The notes beneath the pieces are model-generated. The model ran no database searches and was not told the origin of the DNA. It saw only the letters and a program-made list of their open reading frames with translations. From Deltaproteobacteria bacterium (GTDB lineage: Bacteria > Desulfobacterota > Dissulfuribacteria > Dissulfuribacterales > QOAL01), in assembly GCA_027068235.1 (NCBI GenBank), contig JAMOUE010000197.1, positions 1 through 9,582 of the forward strand: a stretch of DNA of 9,582 nt, given 5' to 3'. Both the position numbers and the translations under genes were made by a program. Below, piece by piece: positions 5,920-9,582 of this stretch. Each line of letters opens with the position of its first letter. Position 1 is the first letter of the stretch.

Positions 5920-6693
5920 CTACCTGGAGCAGCACTCTTCGAGGAGGCCGGCAAGTTTTTTCCCTGAAAGCAACATGCCGCCAAATATTGGCCCCATCCT
6001 GAAGCCTCCGTAGACAGCAGCCGTTGACATACCGCATACAAAAAGACCTGGATATACCTCTTTGGTGTTTGTTACCACAGCCTTTTCTGCTGTTTCTGCA
6101 AACATGGATCTTTCGCCCATGGGTTTGCCAGTTGGAGTATTTAGTTTTACATCGTTTTTGTTTGAAAAGGTTCTTACAACATCATGGTCATGGCCTGTGG
6201 CATCAACTACTGCTTTGGCCTCAAATGTGATGGGATCAACTGGTAAGTGGGCGAGCTGGGTCAGGCTACTGTTGACGACCACTCCAGCCACTCGCCCATC
6301 CCGCACCAAGAGATCCTCGCATTCCATGAGGTTAAATATGTTTACTCCCCTTTTGGTAGCCTCGAATATGAGACCTGAGGCAAATGTGATTGAGTCAACG
6401 CAGTGGTAGCTATCTTTATAAGGACGACTTGGAATGCCAAAATCGTCCAAAACGTCCTTGGCTTCATCTTGAATTATCACATACTTGTAACCCATTCCAC
6501 CTCCCCAGATCCCTCCTCCAGGAGAGAGGCGTTTTTCTAGGACGGTGATGTTAAAACCTTTTTGGGCAAGGTAGCCACCAGCTACAAGTCCACTAGGCCC
6601 TCCACCCACAATGACCACATCGCTTTCCAGGGCCTTATACAGGCTGTCAATATGATTTTCTACTATTCCTTTTGTTATGTCTATCTCTCTCAT
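5920..6693 (-). CDS. thi4: Thi4-type thiazole synthase (sulfide-dependent ADP-thiazole synthase family)
   Basis: This 257-residue protein makes the thiazole half of thiamine from NAD, glycine and a sulfur donor. Non-cysteine Thi4 enzymes of prokaryotes use free sulfide rather than sacrificing a protein cysteine. Residues 25-53 form the dinucleotide-binding fold (VVIVGGGPSGLVAGG, then VLEKRLSPGGG). VVDATGHDHDVV at 162-173 and the C-terminal AAVYGGFRMGPIFGGMLLSG are family hallmarks. In a by-eye alignment the position of yeast Cys205 or archaeal His176 (the residue two before Asp-Pro) is Pro151 in LAHLPVDPIT, with His149 nearby. So it is not the suicidal Cys type, and the usual His is also absent at that exact place. 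The ATG has a GGGAG site 7 bases upstream. It is the second gene after thiC (46-base gap, no hairpin) and should share its TPP riboswitch control. No thiG, thiS or thiH is in the window. Confidence 0.92.
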   Translation of the reverse strand: MREIDITKGIVENHIDSLYKALESDVVIVGGGPSGLVAGGYLAQKGFNITVLEKRLSPGGGIWGGGMGYKYVIIQDEAKDVLDDFGIPSRPYKDSYHCVDSITFASGLIFEATKRGVNIFNLMECEDLLVRDGRVAGVVVNSSLTQLAHLPVDPITFEAKAVVDATGHDHDVVRTFSNKNDVKLNTPTGKPMGERSMFAETAEKAVVTNTKEVYPGLFVCGMSTAAVYGGFRMGPIFGGMLLSGKKLAGLLEECCSR

Positions 6694-6739
6694 ATCTAAG
6701 CTCCCTTATTTTCTTCTGAAAAAATTTTTCTTTTAGCTT

Positions 6740-8011
6740 TTATTTTTGTTCCTTTAACACGAGGAATACGCAATACTCACCACACATGGTGCATGCACCT
6801 TCTCCAGAACGTTCCTGCCTTACTTTTTTTGCCCTATCTGGATCAATGGACAGCGCTATCTGTTTGTCCCAGTCAAGAGCCTTTCTGGCCTTTGACAGCT
6901 TATTGTCCCATTCAATAGCACCGGGAATATTCTTGGCTATGTCGGCTGCATGAGCGGCAATTCTAGCTGCTATTACTCCATCAAAGACATCTTGCTCAGT
7001 AGGGAGACCTAAATGCTCTGAAGGTGTTACGTAACAAATAAAATCAGCGCCAGACATTCCTGCCACCCCCGCACCTATTGCCGATGTGATGTGATCGTAT
7101 CCAGGGGCTATATCAGTAACAATTGGTCCCAAAAGGTATAATGGTGCATTGTGAGTCAGTCTTTTTATGCGTTTGACCGATTTTTCTACCAGATGTAAAG
7201 GTACATGACCTGGGCCTTCTATCATGGTCATAACACCTCTTTCAAACGCCCTTTTCTGAAGCTGCCCAAGCACTTCTTGCTCGCCGATTTCTAGGCTATC
7301 TGAAGCGTCAAACAGGGCTCCAGGTCTCATGCCGTCACCAAGGCTTAGTACACAGTCATATTTTTCCGCCAATTCGAGAAGACGATCATAGTATTCGTAA
7401 AGGGGATTTTCTTGGCCGGTATTTCGTATGTATGCCGCAGTAATAGCTCCACCTCTTGAGACTATACCTTCCAAACGGAACTCAGGCGGAAATTTCTCAA
7501 TAAGCTCCTTGATAACGCCACAGTGTACAGTGACGAAATCTACGCCCTCTTTCATTTGTCTTTCTATACATTGAAAGAATTCATCTACGTCTAGCTTTAT
7601 TACTGCCCCACGTTTAATACGTGCCATGGTAGCTGCTTCATAAATGGGTACGGTTCCAACTGGCACATTGGATTCCTTTAGTATCACCTCTCTGATTTCA
7701 ACGATATTATCTGCCAACGAAAGGTCCATTACCGCATCTGTCTTGGCCTTGAGGGCGGCCTTGAGTTTTTTTCTTTCATAATCAACAGAAGATGTAAGGG
7801 TGCTTGCTCCAATGTTGGCATTTACCTTGGTTGTGACATCTCTTCCTACCACCATCGTACCCCTGCCGGTTCTGTATCCAAGAACCACTGCGGTACCGTT
7901 TAGCAGGTTCTTTACTAAGGTTGAAATGTCGATGTTTTCTTTCCGTGCCAGTTCCTTTAACTCTTCTGGCACAAGTCCTTTCCTCAGTTCCTGAAGCAAT
8001 GTTTGCGACAT
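6740..8011 (-). CDS. thiC: Phosphomethylpyrimidine synthase ThiC (short form)
   Basis: ThiC is a radical SAM enzyme that turns aminoimidazole ribotide into hydroxymethylpyrimidine phosphate, the pyrimidine half of thiamine. The 423-residue length fits the short bacterial/archaeal form, which lacks the long N-terminal domain. Family blocks include SRGGAITAAYI, LSLGDGMRPG, MIEGPGHVPLH, and GPIVTDIAPGYDHITSAIG. The C-terminal cluster motif is Cys407-x2-Cys410-x3-Cys414, where long ThiC proteins have x4 in the second gap. I place the start at the ATG at 8011, which has GGAGG 5 bases upstream (8017-8021). The in-frame TTG at 8023 overlaps that ribosome binding site and is unlikely. The gene is first in the thiC-thi4 operon and is preceded by a TPP riboswitch and terminator. 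Confidence 0.96.
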   Translation of the reverse strand: MSQTLLQELRKGLVPEELKELARKENIDISTLVKNLLNGTAVVLGYRTGRGTMVVGRDVTTKVNANIGASTLTSSVDYERKKLKAALKAKTDAVMDLSLADNIVEIREVILKESNVPVGTVPIYEAATMARIKRGAVIKLDVDEFFQCIERQMKEGVDFVTVHCGVIKELIEKFPPEFRLEGIVSRGGAITAAYIRNTGQENPLYEYYDRLLELAEKYDCVLSLGDGMRPGALFDASDSLEIGEQEVLGQLQKRAFERGVMTMIEGPGHVPLHLVEKSVKRIKRLTHNAPLYLLGPIVTDIAPGYDHITSAIGAGVAGMSGADFICYVTPSEHLGLPTEQDVFDGVIAARIAAHAADIAKNIPGAIEWDNKLSKARKALDWDKQIALSIDPDRAKKVRQERSGEGACTMCGEYCVFLVLKEQK

Positions 8012-8032
8012 TGTTTCCTCCAAAAAGCAGTG

Positions 8033-8066
8033 AAATAAAAAAGCCGTCCAGCTTTGGGACGGCTTT
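8033..8066 (-). terminator. Intrinsic terminator (attenuator) of the TPP riboswitch
   Basis: Read on the minus strand, AAAGCCGTCC pairs with GGACGGCTTT around a 7-base loop and is followed by a run of six T and then ATTT. It lies between the TPP aptamer and the thiC ribosome binding site, so folding it would stop transcription before thiC. This is the expected off-state hairpin of a transcription-terminating thiamine switch. Confidence 0.85.
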
Positions 8067-8070
8067 AAGT

Positions 8071-8089
8071 GATCTTATTTTTTAAGATC
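8071..8089 (-). promoter_or_regulatory. Linker hairpin between TPP aptamer and terminator
   Basis: A perfect 7-bp inverted repeat GATCTTA / TAAGATC with a 5-base loop sits between the aptamer and the terminator. It touches the aptamer's closing stem (shares the C at 8089). It may belong to the expression platform, but I could not find a clear antiterminator pairing with the terminator stem. Confidence 0.45.
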
Positions 8090-8181
8090 GTTTCCCTACG
8101 CTGGTATTACCCAGATCAGGTTTCAGGGTCGTTGGCAGACTAGCCAACCTCTCAGCCCGGTTCTCCCAGGCTCCCCTAACG
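8089..8181 (-). ncRNA. TPP riboswitch aptamer (THI box) controlling thiC-thi4
   Basis: On the minus strand the conserved THI-box elements appear in order: CGTTAGGGGAGCC, the CTGAGAGG block (CTGAGA at 8155-8150), the variable P3 hairpin GTTGGC-TAGTCT-GCCAAC (8148-8131), ACCCTGAAACCTGATCTGG, and GTAATACCAGCGTAGGGAAACG. The ends CGTT and AACG close stem P1. Binding of thiamine pyrophosphate should favour the downstream terminator and lower thiC and thi4 expression. The match to the consensus is close; only the exact ends are uncertain by a few bases. Confidence 0.96.
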
Positions 8182-8204
8182 AAAACATTTTATATCTCAC
8201 AAGT

Positions 8205-8228
8205 ATTATAAGTAGTTAAAATAGTCAA
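8205..8228 (-). promoter_or_regulatory. Candidate promoter of the thiC-thi4 operon
   Basis: On the minus strand a perfect TATAAT (8210-8205) lies about 24 bases before the aptamer, the right place for a start near 8198. TTGACT (8228-8223) is a near-consensus -35 but is only 12 bases away. At 16-17 bases only weak matches such as TTACTT are found. The -10 is convincing; the -35 assignment is not. Confidence 0.5.
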
Positions 8229-8241
8229 GTAATTCATGTCA

Positions 8242-8259
8242 GAGGACTTTTCTGTCCTC
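8242..8259. other. GC-rich hairpin upstream of the thiC promoter
   Basis: GAGGAC and GTCCTC form a 6-bp inverted repeat with a 6-base loop. No T run follows on either strand, so it is not a standard terminator. It lies between the lipoprotein gene and the thiC promoter and might be an operator or a transcript-end structure. Confidence 0.3.
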
Positions 8260-8290
8260 CCTCACCTTTACCAGATGCTCCTAATAATAA

Positions 8291-8316
8291 AGTAGTCTCC
8301 ATCACATGGAGCTATT
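8291..8316 (-). terminator. Weak terminator candidate after the DUF3313 lipoprotein gene
   Basis: CTCCAT and ATGGAG form a 6-bp stem with a 3-base loop (8297-8311), extended by TAG/CTA with one bulge. On the minus strand it is followed by a T-rich stretch (CTTTATTATT) rather than a solid T run. It lies about 35 bases beyond the lipoprotein stop codon, where a terminator is expected. Confidence 0.4.
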
Positions 8317-8348
8317 TTCTTTGTTACTAGCTTAGACTGTTTTTCCAT

Positions 8349-9026
8349 CTATTTTTTTGTACCATGCACTTCGTCAAGCCATTGACGCAATCTTTTAGCC
8401 CACTCTTTAAAGGCCTGTTTGGCATGTCCCCATTTCCCCTTTACAGAACCGGTAGAATAAGTTGAGCCAACCTTGCGATCCATAATGGCGGCTACTACTT
8501 GTCCAGTGACCGAATCTAAGAATTCTGCTTCAATGGTAGCCTCTCCAACATTAACAGATTCCCCTGTAGTAACATTAGATATGGCATTTACAGCAACTCC
8601 AACTGGTAAAACTGCTGAGGCTGCACCAAGGACTGGGTTCCCTGCTTTCACATGGGTAATAGCCACTCTAATCCTTAAAACATCAGGCCCAGGCTCTGTA
8701 ACAATTGGATATGCATCTTTGAGTTCTTCCACCAATGCCTCTTCGAAATATTTGGCAAGCATTTCTAGCTCATCAGGATTAACACCAATTGGTTTTGAAC
8801 TGGGGTCAAAATAAAAAATCACCTTGTCAATCATGACCTTTTTATATTTAGAAAAATCAACGGACGGAGCCACATATCGTTTGATGGCTTGATCTTTATT
8901 GCCTGGTTGAAGGCGAGAGTAATCACTTAAAAATCCAGATGGTTTAAGATTGTTCTTGCTTGAACAGCCTATAAGCATACAGATAGTACCTGCCAAAATC
9001 AGTGTAACAGCTATAATTTTTTGCAT
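8349..9026 (-). CDS. DUF3313-family lipoprotein
   Basis: This 225-residue protein has a lipoprotein signal peptide: a short charged start, a hydrophobic core and the lipobox LIGC with Cys21 as the lipidation site. It should be tethered to a membrane facing the periplasm. The mature part fits the DUF3313 family: FLSDYSRLQPG near residues 33-43, then SKYKKVMIDKVIFYFDP at 59-75, and a region giving ITHVKAGNPVLGAASAVLPVG and a GEATIEAEFLDSVTGQVVAA strand pattern. The family has no firmly assigned function. The ATG at 9026 has AGGAGG (9037-9042) at 10 bases. The gene has its own promoter candidate and is separated from thiC by the riboswitch promoter, so it is probably a single-gene unit. Confidence 0.82.
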   Translation of the reverse strand: MQKIIAVTLILAGTICMLIGCSSKNNLKPSGFLSDYSRLQPGNKDQAIKRYVAPSVDFSKYKKVMIDKVIFYFDPSSKPIGVNPDELEMLAKYFEEALVEELKDAYPIVTEPGPDVLRIRVAITHVKAGNPVLGAASAVLPVGVAVNAISNVTTGESVNVGEATIEAEFLDSVTGQVVAAIMDRKVGSTYSTGSVKGKWGHAKQAFKEWAKRLRQWLDEVHGTKK

Positions 9027-9080
9027 TTGCTTCGTCCCTCCTAAAATGTTGGATTTTAATGAAATATCTTACTGCACATA

Positions 9081-9109
9081 ATTGTACCTTATATTACTAG
9101 GAGTGCAAA
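9081..9109 (-). promoter_or_regulatory. Candidate sigma-70 promoter of the DUF3313 lipoprotein gene
   Basis: On the minus strand TTTGCA (9109-9104; 4 of 6 consensus positions) is followed after exactly 17 bases by TACAAT (9086-9081; 5 of 6). Transcription would begin near 9074, leaving a leader of about 48 bases before the ATG with its strong ribosome binding site. Confidence 0.5.
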
Positions 9110-9193
9110 AGAGATAATGGGCAGATTGCTTTGTCTCTTATGAGGTTGTCCTGTAAATCTAGTTAAAATAAGGCGGATGTTCCTAGTGTCAGG

Positions 9194-9283
9194 TCCCGCT
9201 TGATTCAGTGCCTCGAAGGAGCCATGCTTTACTCATGGCAAAGCTGCTGCTTTCCAAGATGAGGAAGGAAATTTTAAGCGGGA
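9194..9283. other. Nested inverted repeats, possible structured element
   Basis: TCCCGCTT (9194-9201) and AAGCGGGA (9276-9283) are perfect 8-bp complements enclosing about 74 bases. Inside are CCTC (9211-9214) with GAGG (9261-9264), and a hairpin GCCATG-CTTTACT-CATGGC (9221-9239). The nesting could form a stem-loop RNA or be the end structure of an old mobile element. It lies in the non-coding gap next to the DUF4143-like remnant. I recognise no known RNA family. Confidence 0.35.
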
Positions 9284-9582
9284 GTTTCTCATGAGTATAA
9301 GACTGCAAAAGAACGCTACCACTACCCCTTGATCCTACCCCTGGAAATAGATCGGAAACGTATCCCTATAGAATGTAAGTTCAAAGAACATCCTGACAAA
9401 GCAGATATAAAGGCAATTAAAAGACTGGAAAAATTTTATGGAGAAGAGCAATCTCCAACGCCTTCATTGCATATCTAACTGAAGTCCCATTTATGGTGGC
9501 GCCAGATGTAATGGCAAGAAGCGGATGGACAGTTTGGGACCTGGAAAATAATAACAAAAAAAGGGGTTACAGCATTCTTTGC
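9278..9582 (+). pseudogene. Frameshifted C-terminal remnant of a DUF4143-type AAA ATPase, cut by window edge
   Basis: In the frame from 9278 the plus strand reads into RKRIPIECKFKEHPDKADI and KRLEKFYGEE, then a stop at 9473-9475. From about 9445 a second frame continues sensibly as AFIAYLTEVPFMVAPDVM and SGWTVWDLE, open to the window end. The two pieces join as one protein if one base has been lost (or two gained) near 9440-9450. The pattern PIE-(C/V)-K-F-K-E-x-P-x-K-x-D-(I/L)-K followed by an A-F-I strand fits the C-terminal domain (DUF4143) of a widespread family of AAA ATPases. There is no start codon, ribosome binding site or ATP-binding N-terminus upstream, so this is a decayed fragment. 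The family call is by eye. Confidence 0.55.

Noticed and set aside
6062..6409. A 115-codon plus-strand open frame opposite thi4
   Set aside because: It is the antisense shadow of thi4, which is supported by family motifs across its full length.
8012..8023. Upstream TTG start for ThiC giving four extra residues
   Set aside because: The TTG overlaps the GGAGG ribosome binding site that is well placed for the ATG at 8011.
8473..8814. A 113-codon plus-strand open frame opposite the lipoprotein gene
   Set aside because: It is antisense to the DUF3313 gene, which has a lipobox, ribosome binding site and family features.

Overview
This is a moderately AT-rich bacterial window with ordinary chromosomal housekeeping content. 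The gene set suggests an anaerobic Gram-negative bacterium, most likely of the Desulfobacterota/Thermodesulfobacteria type. The signs are a stand-alone Thi4-type thiazole synthase, a short-form ThiC, an M23 endopeptidase next to an MltB-like transglycosylase (implying a periplasm and a murein sacculus), and a DUF3313-type lipoprotein. The lineage is an inference from gene content and cannot be proved from the sequence alone.

Layout from left to right. (1) The minus strand at the left edge carries the 5' part of a secreted M12B (reprolysin-like) metalloprotease gene, which runs out of the window before its zinc motif. (2) About 560-660 bases without a gene follow. They hold a cluster of small palindromes, paired TCGACA motifs, an 11-bp tandem duplication and a decayed palindromic repeat of the GTCATTGCGA...TCGCAATGAC class. 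(3) yjbQ (YjbQ/UPF0047 family) is alone on the plus strand. (4) A tightly packed plus-strand run follows: a membrane-anchored M23 murein endopeptidase (GTG start), an MltB-like lytic transglycosylase, and an M24 Xaa-Pro-type peptidase (TTG start), with gaps of only three bases between them. (5) tRNA-Lys(UUU) and tRNA-Glu(UUC) abut with no spacer, follow a TTGACA-containing promoter, and end at a hairpin terminator that works on both strands. (6) The minus-strand thiamine operon is transcribed right to left: promoter, TPP riboswitch, intrinsic terminator, thiC, thi4. (7) A minus-strand DUF3313-family lipoprotein gene has its own promoter. (8) At the right edge lie a possible stem-loop region and a frameshifted remnant of a DUF4143-type ATPase C-terminus.

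How the genes fit together: thiC makes the pyrimidine half of thiamine and thi4 the thiazole half, and the upstream TPP aptamer plus terminator would shut both off when thiamine pyrophosphate is plentiful. YjbQ, 3.9 kb away, belongs to a family with reported weak thiamine-phosphate synthase activity, so it could contribute the coupling step; that is an inference. The M23 and MltB-like enzymes cut the peptide and glycan parts of murein and are probably co-expressed.

No CRISPR array, complete insertion sequence, phage or defence system is visible, and I do not see a previously undescribed multi-gene system. The points most worth a second look are the apparent Pro at the catalytic-residue position of Thi4, the His-to-Asp change in the M23 HxH motif, the zero-spacer tRNA pair, the motif cluster at 978-1060 and the eroded DUF4143 gene.
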